A stretch of 64,000 nt of DNA from Portulaca oleracea. Taxonomy: Eukaryota > Streptophyta > Magnoliopsida > Caryophyllales > Portulacaceae. Location of the stretch: NCBI GenBank assembly GCA_029582165.1, contig CM055881.1, positions 41,064,350 to 41,128,349 of the forward strand. The letters are read 5' to 3'. Position 1 is the stretch's first letter. Each line of letters starts with the position of its first letter. Below the pieces are notes generated by a model that saw only the letters and a program-made list of their open reading frames with translations, was not told the origin of the DNA and ran no database searches. A program made the translations under genes and the position numbers. This document shows, piece by piece, positions 33,204 to 44,032 of this stretch.

Positions 33204-34989
33204 TGATTAGCTATAGACAAGCTTTTTTTCTGGGTAAGTGCACTGTACAGTTTTGGGGAATGACACAATTTGTTTGGACAAGAGACTGACTGTGAGAGTG
33301 TGTGTGTGTTTCAGAGAAGAGGCACAGATTTTCAAGGACCCCATATTCTCTCTCAATGTAAGGTTGAGTAGCATTTGTCAAGTAAGATGTTGGCCATTTA
33401 TATTGAATGTTTATAGTTCACCGTTTGAATTGATTGTTTTTTATAATCAAAGAAATTTTGTATATTTTGTATTGACTGTTTATAATTGATGGTTTAAATT
33501 GACTATTTAGATTGTTGTTTAAATTAATTGTTTGAAAAAATATGATATAATATAGTTAACGGTTTCTGAAAAGATGTAGTTGGTAAGATTCTATTTATGT
33601 GCTTTATCGATAATTCAACATAATTTGTATCAATTATTTACTGGTATTTCTCGTAAATTCCACAATAGCCTTTAATAAAACAATCATTTCTCTCCTATCA
33701 AAAAAAAAAAACAATCATTTCTCGAATAGGAAAATTGGTTGTTTGAACTTAACAATCATTCGAATAGGTTGTTTACCAAACACGACTTTAACAAAAATAC
33801 TCCCAATAGTTAGGGATGTTCAAAGAAACCCGCCACAAAGTACCGATCCGAAAACCCGTTATCCGAGCAAAATTTTTGTTGTACCCAAACTGAAAGTTGA
33901 GTTTAATTTGGTCGGGTACCCAAATTACCCAAAATTAATACTCAATTTGGAGGTGTTCGAATAGGCTATTCAAATTGACTTATGTAACTATAATACCACA
34001 TATCATCACCCAAAATTAATACTTAATTTGATTAGGGTGCCATTACGCATCTCAAGCTTCTTATAACTGATAATTGATACTAACCATTGAAAATTTTCGT
34101 ATAAAAAAATCATAATAAACATTAATTATAGTAGAACACTTAAACGTCTTGGGTAAGACACATATCATCACCCTTTCATAAATATAAACATGCAACTATA
34201 TGTAATGCGAGGCACTAGTGCATGCACCACATGCCAATAGATACTCATCCACAGGAAAAAAAATTCATTCAGAGGCAATGTTTTCCATGTACTCGGCCCC
34301 AATGGGAGCAAGCTTCACTGCTCAATACATTTGAACAAGACTTTCCATTTTCCAAACACAAATATACAACCAGTTGCTACAGACACAACCCAAAAACATG
34401 TTTTGACAACTTATTTTGGTTACAAACACATTCAATCTCTTCGTGGGCAGGCAGGTGTGAAGATATCTACAGAATAGCTAAACTCGCATTCAAATGGCAG
34501 AAAAATTACAATTAGGAACATGAAGAGTTAAGGTTATTTTGGATAAACCGTCTTCAAATAGCACACAGTTCAGGATTCAAATGGCAAGAACAATGAAAAA
34601 CAAACCATATATAGGAAACAGTCGGGAAATCTGGCATTGTTGTGTACTTACAGTTAGGGTTATTTTGGATAGGCTTGTAGAAACACTTCCGTTTCCAAGG
34701 GGCTTGACAAACGAATTTTACAACATTAGAAAAAAGGATAAAACAGTATAGGAATTGGGAAGCAAGAGATGTACAACAAGATGGTAGAATCACAAAGAGA
34801 ACCACCAAGAAAACCACGAGAGAGCAAAAGTTTTTTGTGTGTGTGTGTGTGTGCCCCCTTTGGTTAGAATAGAGCAAAAGAATACGAATATGATGTGAAA
34901 TCAGACATGGATACTCCCTAGAGAAGGTCGAGCACAAGAACCCTAGACCTGCGCCCGGGAAGTGAATGAGGCAATAGAAGAATTTGAGA
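33204..34989. other. Intergenic region between unknown gene and SPPA
   Basis: The 5' part is the promoter of the minus-strand unknown gene; no TATA box was assigned. It contains a family-like GGGTACCC element (about 33816-33970), an inverted partial copy of the 27117 element (34030-34175), and a GT microsatellite at about 34833-34852. The SPPA 3' untranslated region should occupy the last few hundred bases. No coding gene was recognised. Confidence 0.5.
34030..34175. repeat. Inverted partial copy of the 27117 repeat
   Basis: The reverse complement here contains GGGTGATGATATGTGTCTTA then CCCAAGACG, and CAATTATCAGTTATAAGAAG then CTTGAGATG. This matches 27120-27260 in order and spacing. The two copies lie about 7 kb apart in opposite orientation. 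Confidence 0.55.
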
Positions 34990-37900
34990 TCAAGGAAAAC
35001 CAAGATAGTCCTTGAGTATAGAAAAGATAGGATCATTGTAAGAACAATCGTCCAATTTCTCAAAGATGATACCGTCCATTCTTGCCTGGATCTCCTCTGA
35101 AGAGGTAAATTCCTCGAGTAGAGTTCTCACAGTTCTGTCCACCCCGACTAGAGAGCTTCCTATGCCAGTGAGAATCTCTGGCAATGAAGGGGTGGGTCTT
35201 GATAACTCAACAAGCATCACCTGCATTTTTTTTTCAGGCAAAACTGTACGATAAATAATAGCTGAGCAGTAATTTCACTAGCCTTACTCAAATGCTAGCG
35301 AGACTATAATGGGGTTTGCTGTTGTTGTTTAGGGTTTAGGGTTTTGAAATTTCGATGCATATGAGGAATCTTGATCCCCTTGGATCTCGCGTTAGCGAGA
35401 CTATAATGGGGTTTGTTGTTGTTGTATGAGGAGTCTTAATCTTAGCAGATTATGAAGACTAATGGCCCATATGATTGAACTTTTCAAATGACTGCAATGT
35501 TTTTGATGAAGAAAATAAACATGACTTTAGCTTATCAAGCCTTATGGTTGAACTTTCCTAGCCCATCATTATTTAAGTGCACAATATGCATATCTATGTT
35601 ACTGCCTCTCTCACTACAAAAACTTAGAGAGGGGTGAAGAGTTATGATGACATGAAGACTAATGGGTTATTAGTTTAAGAAAGTACCTTATTCTCTTGGG
35701 GTATATTAGCCTTTTGTTTTGCTATAGCAACAGCACGGTTCATTCCACCAATAGCATCAACAAGCCCACGGGAAACTGCCTCACTACCAGTCCACACCCT
35801 CCCTTGTGCATTCTCCTCCATCTTCTCTACCTATACATTGATAAGAATGTAGATTTATTAGAGAAAAACCCTAAATTGTTGGCTAAAAGCACAACAAAAG
35901 AAAAAATGCAAAAGAAACTTTTTCAGAGAAATACAGGCATTGATCTTGAATGGGCTGCTTTATCTCGAAATTGTGTATATGCATATTGTGCTGACTTGGC
36001 GAAAAGTTCTGCTTCTTCAGGCCTATAAGAGAAGTTGTTTTTAGGACTGAGCGAAAGAGAGATTAGAGAAACAAACAATAAACAGAAGAACAATTTGGTA
36101 GGCCTTTTCTGTCAATTCAAAAACAACACGTTTAAGATGTTCACTTATAGGCAAATAGTGTCCAATTGCTACTAGACAATTGAGGACTGCAATTTTCTCA
36201 CAAGATGTATGCACCCGAAACCATTCAACATGAGAAAATGCAAAATAACAAGAACCCCCCCCCCCCCCGGTGCAGCTATGTTAATTCCTCTTGATCAATT
36301 GTAATGTCCACTTTCAAAAACCCAATCACGACAAGAGGAAAAGAACATTGACCTGAAAGAACGCTGTTCAGCTGCAGTGAGCTCTGCATACTTTCCCCTC
36401 GAAATAATCTCCTTATTGAAACCAATCTTTTCATACAGCTTTCCCAAACTAAACTTCCCTGTGGCCCATTATGACTAAATCAGAGGTGGTACACAGAAAG
36501 AGTATTCAGCAATTTCAAGAATGAGACAAAGTCTAAAACGTCTCACCTTTGACAACTCCAATTGAACCTGTTAATGTAAGATTTTCAGCAACAATAGTGT
36601 CTGCTGCCATTGCAATGTAATATCCTCCGCTAGCAGCAACATCTGACAGAGATGCAATCACAGGCTTCTTGGCTGCCAGAAGTCTGATCTCCCTCCATAA
36701 CCTAAATTGTGATAAACAAGTGAAAACATATTGGGGTTATGAACTATATAATCACCATCATACATAGCCATATTTTTTCTTTCCGCATGTATTTGTCTTA
36801 TATTTTCGATTGTTTTTGGTCATGCTTATTGTCAGTCATATAAAATGATAGACTCCACTATAAGTCAGCAGCCAAACTATTTCCTCCGTGAAGACCGTGA
36901 ATATACTAACATCAAACATATATGAGTTTTCTGGAACCCAAAAGAGAAAGCACATCAAAACCTCAGAAGAACCAGAAAAAAGGGACAAATTTATAACACT
37001 ACAGCACCTAGGATGACTGCTCCTGAGAATAATACAGAGCACACACACAAATGAACGAAGATATCTAAAATAAAATTCTAGTACCTGCACTTTAAGTGAC
37101 ACATGAAAACCAAAACTCTCAAATCCTCCATCACACAGTTTCTCAGCTTATAAGACAAAGAGAAATATTAGGGGAGAGCCAACAGTCATATAAAATGATA
37201 GACTTCACTACTAGTCACCAGCCAAACTATTTCCTCCAAGAAGACCATGAACATACTAACATCAAACATATATAATTTTTCTGGAACCCAAAAGAGAAAG
37301 CACGAAAAAACCTCTGAAGAACCACGGAAGAAGGACAATGTTATAAAACTACAACCCCTAGGATGACTGCTCCTGAGAATAATACAGAGCACACACACAA
37401 ATGAACGAAGATATCTAAAATAAAATTCTAGTACCTGCACTTTAAGTGACACATGAAAACCAAAACTCTCAAATCCTCTGTCGCACAGTTTCTTGGCTTA
37501 TAAGACAAAGAGAAATATTAGGGGAGAGCTAAGAAACAGTTAGGCACATGTATTACTCAAACATCCCACATCACCTCAAGTACCCATCTCTAGGATTCAA
37601 GAGCCCAACATGGTATGAACTTCGAGCTCTTGATTTTTTACTAAAACCACTAACAAAAGCCCCAAGAAAATGGTTCAATATGACAACTAGACCGACAGGT
37701 ATTCTAACACTCCACACCACAATATGATCCGAACCTCAGAATACTGGACAGGACAACAGTATACATCAAGGACGATTTGATTTCAAGCTTTCAGCATTAG
37801 CACGTTCTTGACTACATGTATTCTACATAGTTATCAATCATAGAAAAACTTACAAATCAGAAGCAAGAGCATCACCTCCAGGGCTGTCAATTCGAATAAT

Positions 37901-40900
37901 CACAGCTTTAAATATTTGGGATTCTGGAAAGATTAAAAATGTTAAAACCAATAAAAAAGAGTGGTTATGCCACTTGTAAAATGTAAGCACACACAGGTAA
38001 GAAGCTACAGTACTCCATCATGACAAGAATAAATTATAGTAGTATTAATAAATAACAATTACTGAAGATCAACTGAGGCCTAATCACTTTGCAGTTGCCT
38101 CTTAAGAATATTTGTCCGCCATCATAAGAAGAAAGCAGATATATTGTTTTGAATATAGAATAACAATGGCTAATTACCTTTACAAAAAGAAATTTATGTG
38201 CAGCTAATAAATATTAGAAAATGGTAACCAAAAAAAAGGCACACCTCTTACAATGCGTATCTTTTCAATTAACTGCTCAGCAATTATGCCTGCTGTGGGT
38301 GCACTTAATGGACCGCAAAACCGTCTAATGCTTCCAGAGGCTCTAATAACAGCTATTTTGTCTTTGCCACCAGATAACCCAAGAGTCCAGTTTCGAACCC
38401 CAGAGTATAGCCTGCTCAAGGAAAAATGGTCATTAGTTACAGGGTTGATGTTCACCGAGATTTATGAAATGACTCCCAAATCCCAAGTAACAATGAAATG
38501 GATGGTTCAAAACGCAGTTTACTTCACATACTGCCGAGATATTCTAAGTCAGCTACCTGTAATCAACCATTGGAAGCTTTCTTTCCTTGGGCACACCCAA
38601 TCTTTCTTTTAGCATTGAAATCACCTGCAACAACATCACCAGGCCAAATGTCACTAACAATGAAAGTGAATTATGGACATACCACACAAACAACTATAAA
38701 CAGAAAACTATCAGAGTATAGCTAGGTAGAATTCATTTCTTTGACCAACTTTGCCAAGAAAAACTAGATCGAAAAAGCAGCTCTATCAAAGAACATAACA
38801 ACAACAACAACAACAATAATAATCATGGAAATACTTTCCAATACCTCATCTTCATAACTGATATTGGTTATCCACCCCTCATCTTTGAGCCTTTCAATTT
38901 GGTGGACTCCTTCATTGATGAAGTTTACTATGTCTTCTCTCTTTTTTCCTGTATTTGAAGTTCCAGAAGGAAAACTATAATGTATTTTTCTACTGTGAAA
39001 ACCTTAATGTAGATGCCTTGTAATCAACTGCAAGCAAACAACAAGGCACCTCGAGCAGCAGAAATTTTATCAAGCCAATTCCCATAGATATTGTCAAGCA
39101 ACGTGGTTAACATCTCTCTATTTTCTTGAGAAAGAGATTTGCGCGTAAGCTGGTCTCCTGCTGTTTTATATTTGCCAATCCTTTCAACTTGTGGTTCGAT
39201 CCCTACCTTCTCAAAAGTTCCTGAATCCAAATGCAAGTAATCAATTAATATCTGAAGCTAATCTTTTCTTCTTCTGTGGGCAGGATACAGAATTGCAATA
39301 GAAAAGCCACCATAATGTTAGTATCCCACATCTGGTAGAACAAAAACATGGTAGTAGGATCCCTGTTATCAAAATGTCAAGCAGAAAGAAACTCTGAGAA
39401 TTAGACATACCACCCAGAAACAATGCTTGAACCGTCAAACCATATAGTCGAAAATAAGCACTTGGAGGCACATATAGCTCTTCACAAGTACAAGCTAGAT
39501 AATATTCTTTTTCTCCAAAAGTTGGCAAATATGCTACCACAAATTTCCCTGCAAACACCCACCATAATGTTAGACTGAAGAAGATTTGCAGATCGTAGAA
39601 CTTAGATAAGGAAACAATTTGTAAACATTACTCCCTCCGTTCCATATTAATTGTCGTCATTGGAAATCGTATAGTCAAATTTTAAAAATTTTGACCATAA
39701 ATTTTTTAATATATACATTGAGTTGCTATATAAAATTAGTCATTAGATTCGTTACGGTATAATAAAAGTATAATATTGCAATTGTTAATAATATATTATG
39801 TAAAAAATTATCAATCAAAGAGTAACATTAAAGATGGTAGAAGTCAAAATTAAGACAATCAATATGGAATGGAGGGAGTAACAATTAGTAAATGGGCCAT
39901 TCAGACTATGTGCTCCACATACAGCAAATTGGTCAAAATATTGGAACATCAGTAAAGTCCAAAAGATTAAATGTGCTCCACGATATTTGCAGTGATAACA
40001 AGAGTGAACAATCATCATAATAATGAGAGTGGACAATCGTAGTATTTGGCTCACATGCTCCGGATGCACATAATAAATTACAGTTTCTGCTTAGTAGCTC
40101 TGCATTGGTGATGGAAATATGTAGTTACCCAGTTCAAGCAAGTTAAACAAACAAAAATTCAGAAAAGTAACATCTCTTCAAGCCATACAGACTACAGTTG
40201 ACTCAATAAACTACTCCCTCAATCCCAAATTAATTGACACTTTAACTAAATTTAAACATTAATTATTCATAAATTACAATGAGTTACAATATGAAATTAC
40301 CATCCTTATAAAGATATTTTACTAAAAGTTACAATATCGGAAATTTCATATTATAACTCAATGTAATTTATAAATAATTAACAGTCAAAATTTAATAACA
40401 ATGTCAATTAATTTGGGATGGAGGGAGTAATTACTTTCACACAAGTAAACAAGCACAAAAACAAAACACACCAGATTTCCTAAAGTTGAATATATGCCTC
40501 CGAATTTCCTCAAGCTTCCCCCATCCACATTTCAAAGCTTCAATTTGAAGATAAACTCCAGAAATGCGAGGATCATGCGCAGCCTTCACCAAATTCTCAC
40601 AAATTTGCGGGAGCGACAACGCTGGCGCGAACGGCGACTTCAACTGATCAATCACCTGAATTTCAAAATTAAACACCAAAACAAAAACTCAAAAATTCTG
40701 CAGAAATCATGAAATCACAAACAACAATGATCACAAACACAAAACCTGGCCACGCAATTTCATCGTCAACACACTACCCTTAGGAATACGCTCCCAAGGC
40801 AACGCGATCATCGATCGACACTTAACGAGAAACTTCTCCCACGCGCTGAACTCTCTGAGCTCGAACTCACCGCTAGGGTACTCCTGAGCTTCCTTCTTTC

Positions 40901-41069
40901 CGGCATTGCTGAGTTCGCCGGAATCGGAAGGTCCGGTAGAGAAATTCCGGCGAGTGATCGGCGAGACGGCGGAGAACGGGAGAGGACGAGAGGTAGCTGG
41001 GGAGTAAAGTGGCGGAGCGCGGCGGTGGAGGGAGTGGAGACGGCGAGTGTAGTGAAGAAGCTTCGACAT
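34990..41069 (-). CDS. SPPA: Signal peptide peptidase SppA / protease IV, plastid
   Basis: Thirteen exons on the minus strand: 41069-40746, 40655-40472, 39548-39411, 39220-39050, 38948-38845, 38624-38557, 38411-38245, 37923-37854, 36701-36547, 36458-36353, 36022-35935, 35830-35687, 35220-34990. They give 649 residues in phase; Arabidopsis SPPA is slightly longer. The N-terminus is basic and Ser-rich ([20 protein letters not shown]), as expected for a transit peptide. The tandem S49 peptidase domains carry the Lys-Ser dyad: Lys234 in [10 protein letters not shown] and Ser433 in [25 protein letters not shown] is at about 397-409, and [20 protein letters not shown] near 530-550 is the C-terminal family signature. 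SPPA is a serine protease linked to thylakoid membranes and light acclimation (family knowledge). I chose 41069 over an upstream in-frame ATG at 41132 because the resulting transit peptide is more typical. Intron 2 holds two Stowaway MITEs; intron 8 contains a 350-bp tandem duplication. Confidence 0.96.
35293..35432. repeat. Short tandem duplication with a telomere-like motif in SPPA intron 12
   Basis: GCTAGCGAGACTATAATGGG at 35295 and GTTAGCGAGACTATAATGGG at about 35391 start two copies about 96 bp apart, each followed by GTTTG(C/T)TGTTGTTGT. Copy one also contains GTTTAGGGTTTAGGG (35328-35342), two plant telomere units. Confidence 0.6.
36832..37530. repeat. 350-bp tandem duplication in SPPA intron 8
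   Basis: Positions 36832-37181 and 37182-37530 are two adjacent copies. Both start CAGTCATATAAAATGATAGA and both contain GAATAATACAGAGCACACAC, TCTAGTACCTGCACTTTAAG and ATTAGGGGAGAG. They differ by scattered substitutions only, so the duplication is fairly recent. It is confined to the intron and does not touch exons 8 or 9. Confidence 0.85.
39631..39878. mobile_element. Stowaway MITE in SPPA intron 2
   Basis: Left end CTCCCTCCGTTCCATATTAA and right end AATATGGAATGGAGGGAG are near-perfect inverted repeats flanked by TA on both sides. That is the textbook Stowaway (Tc1/mariner-derived) structure. Length about 248 bp. Confidence 0.92.
40214..40427. mobile_element. Stowaway MITE in SPPA intron 2
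   Basis: Left end CTCCCTCAATCCCAAATTAA and right end TTAATTTGGGATGGAGGGAG are inverted repeats with flanking TA. About 214 bp. A second Stowaway in the same intron, diverged from the first. Confidence 0.9.
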
Positions 41070-41345
41070 AGTGTTAATGGCGGATGATGAGTGGGGAATC
41101 TTCCGGCCGAGTGAGAAGTATTTAGCAAACAAGGGATTTGGAGAGTGATGGAGAAGTTTAGAAGAGTAGATTGCAGAAGTTTCGAATGGTTTCTCAAGTG
41201 TAATTGGAGGGTGATGTCAATGTGTTCTATTTACAATCACAAATCATACACAAAATTATATACATTTGATTTGACGGCAGATACCCTGTTATTCCCTCCA
41301 TTCCTGATTACCCATTGGCATGGAGGAGTCATTTAATATTATTTA

Positions 41346-41816
41346 CTCCCTCCGTCTCATTTAATATTATTTGCTCTCTCTGTCCTATATTAAATTATTA
41401 ATTGTCGTTTTTAAAAATTATATAATCAAATGTTAAAAATTTGGACCATAAATTTCTTAATATATAGAATAAATTATTATATAAAGTTATCACCATTAGG
41501 GCGCTGTTTTTTGGATGGATTATTTTCAGGTTTTGATGGATAGGTTGAGATAAGTTATGATAAGTTGGGATAAATTACGATGCTTTTTATGAAATTGTGT
41601 TTTTAGAGTTGATGCTTTTTTTGGGGAAATTGTGTTATGTTTGGATAGATTTGGATATTTTTGATAAATTTGGATAAGTTATGATGAGTTGGGATAATTG
41701 TATCCAACCTAATCAAAGAATATGGTCTATATACGAAAATATCAATCAAAGAGTGACATTAGATACCGTGAAAATCAAAATTATAGCAAATTAGCATTAA
41801 TATGAAACGGAGGGAG
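41346..41816. mobile_element. Stowaway MITE interrupted by a family 2 MITE
   Basis: Left end CTCCCTCCGTCTCATTTAAT and right end TTAATATGAAACGGAGGGAG are flanked by TA. The Stowaway interior (TTAAAAATTTGGACCATAAA, CAAAGAGTGACATTAGATAC) is continuous with the copy at 39631 once 41498-41728 is removed. The left end also carries a partial duplication of the terminal sequence (about 41368-41390). Confidence 0.88.
41498..41728. mobile_element. MITE, family 2, nested in a Stowaway
   Basis: Left end AGGGCGCTGTTTTTTGGATG and right end CTAATCAAAGAATATGGTCT are the family 2 termini. The interior has GATAAGTTGGGATAA words. It splits the Stowaway at 41346-41816, so it inserted after that element. Confidence 0.8.
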
Positions 41817-42637
41817 TATCCATTAGAAGGAGAAGTCATTTAACGTGATTTAAAACGTAAAATTAATAACATCATAGTAATTATTATGAAAAATACTTCG
41901 GGAAGTTGATATTAACTAATCTTAACTTTGATCTGTGATATATTTAATAATCTTAATTTTAAAATTATTATTGAGTAATCTGAACTTTGACCATATTGGA
42001 TTACAGTATCTGAAACATCATAGACACCATATTCGACAACTAGCAGGCACCAGACCATAGCCATTCATCAAATCTCAATTGGATTAGAATCAGAACCCGC
42101 CCATATAAGTACCCATCTCTCTCTTCATTCCAACTTCAACCAATATCCACCCAAAATCAAACCGAGAGATCACTCATACGCAAACATCTAACCCACCGTA
42201 ATTTACCAATTTGAGTTAAACTTACTAGATTCTTGCCGAACTCATTGGAAAACATCCAAACAACCGCCAAGAACGACCCGAATAACCCATCTTCTCTACC
42301 CTCGGCAACCGGAATAATCACCACAAAATCCATCTGCCTTTGCACCATGACCGTGTCCCCAACCTGAAACCACTGTTGGGAGCTTCGTCGTGCCCTCTGT
42401 CTTGTTGTATGTGTCTGTATCTCTCTCTTTTTTATTCTGAAACAGTTAAAGGAGAAAAAAGAGAGCATTTACATTCAATTGTCCTGTTATTTCAGAATAT
42501 ATTAGACAAATCACATATTTCTCCAAAACTGCTACATTGTTCATAGTTCCAATTTATATTAAGGTGATTATTTAGCTGCACATACTGAATTTAATTTTTC
42601 ACCTTCTATAATATAAATGTCCACTTACAAAATTGGT

Positions 42638-42740
42638 CAAGCATAAACTCATAATGAAACAACGAAACAACGTCAAACATAAACGCATAATGAAACAACG
42701 AAACAACGTCAAGCATAAACTCACAATGAAACAACGAACC
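42638..42740. repeat. 36-bp tandem repeat, about 2.9 copies
   Basis: The unit begins AAGCATAAACTCATAATGAA and continues ACAACGAAACAACGTC. Three copies follow head to tail with a few substitutions, the last one incomplete. It lies upstream of the formyltransferase gene. Confidence 0.8.
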
Positions 42741-43514
42741 ATGTGGCTAAAAACTTTAAGTTAGAGTTGGCAAAGCTTTATTTGATCTGAAATATCTAAA
42801 CTGTCTGATCCGTAAAAAACAGGTATGGATACAGATTTTTCGTCCGAAGTTTGATCTTACCGAATATTTAAACATAAAATTTATCTTTTTCTATTATTCA
42901 AACCTGATTTTGACCTGAATTTAGCTTCGTCCCATTGTCAATCCCAAAACTAAACCGGATCCAAATATAAATTTATCGTCCAAATTTTGACAATTTCCGA
43001 ATTTGTCCCGCCAGAAATTATCGAAGCGAATCTTTGACAGCGCTAAGTTAAAGCCTCCGTCTTCCTCGACGCTTGCTCAGTCAGCCTCCAACGCTAACCC
43101 ACTCTATTACTAAAACCCTAAACCCTATCTCCACTGCCACCGCCGTCCGCCGCCTTCCGCCACCGCCGCCTCCGCCACCTCCACCGCCGGCCGACCTGAT
43201 TCTCATCGTACAACCTCCATCTCCGCCCCCACTCTCCCACTTCCCGGTGACTGGTGCGTGTTGCTCCTGATCCTTTCTCTTTCCTGTAATATATTTACTT
43301 GTGATTGATTACAGTTGTTTATGTAATAAAATAAATGTTTTCCTGTAAATCCACTCCATGTTAGCTAGAATGTTGTGCAAATTAGTCCATGAGAACTTCA
43401 GATGAGATGCCTTTGTTCCCAACAATTTGTGCTGTGCTTTTTCTGCTGATTTTTTGCTTGAATTTCGCTGTTCATTGTTCATGTTAGTTGAGGCTGAGCT
43501 TATGTGTTAGCTGA

Positions 43515-43712
43515 TTTTGCAGTGCTAATCTTTGACTATAGAAGTACAGAACTGATATTTTGCTGTTTGTTTTCGTTACTGGGTTGTTCGAACTTGTGCA
43601 TATGTAAAGAAGGTTTTGCAGTGCTAATCTTTGATTATAGAAGTGGGGAACTGATATTTTGATGTTTATTTTCATTGCTGGGTAGTTCGAACTTGTGCAT
43701 ATGTAAAGAAAC
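43515..43712. repeat. 99-bp tandem duplication in a leader intron
   Basis: Two head-to-tail copies start TTTTGCAGTGCTAATCTTTG and end CGAACTTGTGCATATGTAAA. The copies differ at about ten positions. Each contains a TTTTGCAG acceptor-like word. Confidence 0.8.
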
Positions 43713-43755
43713 TGCAATATCTGTGCAGAACAAATGGGTGCAAAGCTTAGTGGTG

Positions 43756-43756
<1 letters not shown>

Positions 43757-43823
<67 letters not shown>

Positions 43824-43825
43824 TC
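43757..43825. repeat. (CTTT)n microsatellite
   Basis: About 17 perfect CTTT units lie just upstream of the probable acceptor of the second leader exon of the formyltransferase gene. They would form an unusually long pyrimidine tract. Confidence 0.95.
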
Positions 43826-44032
43826 CTGTTTGCTTTTATTTTTTGAAGTTAGTTTAATCGATTACTTATTTTGCTATACCCACCAGGGTTGGTATGCAAG
43901 TCTGAAGCCAATGAGGTGGATTTCGGAAGGGATTCTGTGTAGATTGCATTGCATGTGAACGCTTCTTCATCCAACGTTTGGGGCAGACATCAGTCTCTTT
44001 TTTGTTTTACTTCTCTACTTTTTAAAAGAGGC

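Larger units (their letters stand above)
41070..42999. other. Intergenic region between SPPA and the formyltransferase gene
   Basis: The two genes are divergent, so both promoters lie here. Contents are a Stowaway MITE with a second MITE inside it (41346-41816) and a 36-bp tandem repeat (about 42638-42740). An open frame on the minus strand at 42157-42468 shows no recognisable domain; I do not call it a gene. No TATA box was assigned with confidence. Confidence 0.5.
43060..44032 (+). promoter_or_regulatory. Leader of the formyltransferase gene, with intron and uORFs (predicted)
   Basis: A first untranslated exon starts around 43060 and contains AAACCCTAAACCCTA (43113) and a CCGCC-rich stretch. 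A donor candidate is CTG|GTGCGTG near 43252. The second exon probably starts after CACCAG at 43886. Between them lie a 99-bp tandem duplication (43515-43712) and a (CTTT)17 microsatellite (43757-43825). Upstream of the main start, the second exon contains a 3-codon uORF (43894-43905) and a 15-codon uORF (43911-43958). Exon limits are inferred from sequence only. Confidence 0.5.

Noticed and set aside
41070..41132. Upstream in-frame ATG giving SPPA 21 more residues
   Set aside because: Possible, but the shorter start gives a typical basic transit peptide; the longer version begins with an untypical segment. Left as an alternative start only.
42157..42468. 103-codon minus-strand open frame upstream of PUR3
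   Set aside because: No recognisable domain, no splice partners, and it lies in the divergent promoter interval; likely chance.
43675..43958. Open frame with SFFLSFFLSFFLSFF-type repeats
   Set aside because: Translation of the (CTTT)n microsatellite.
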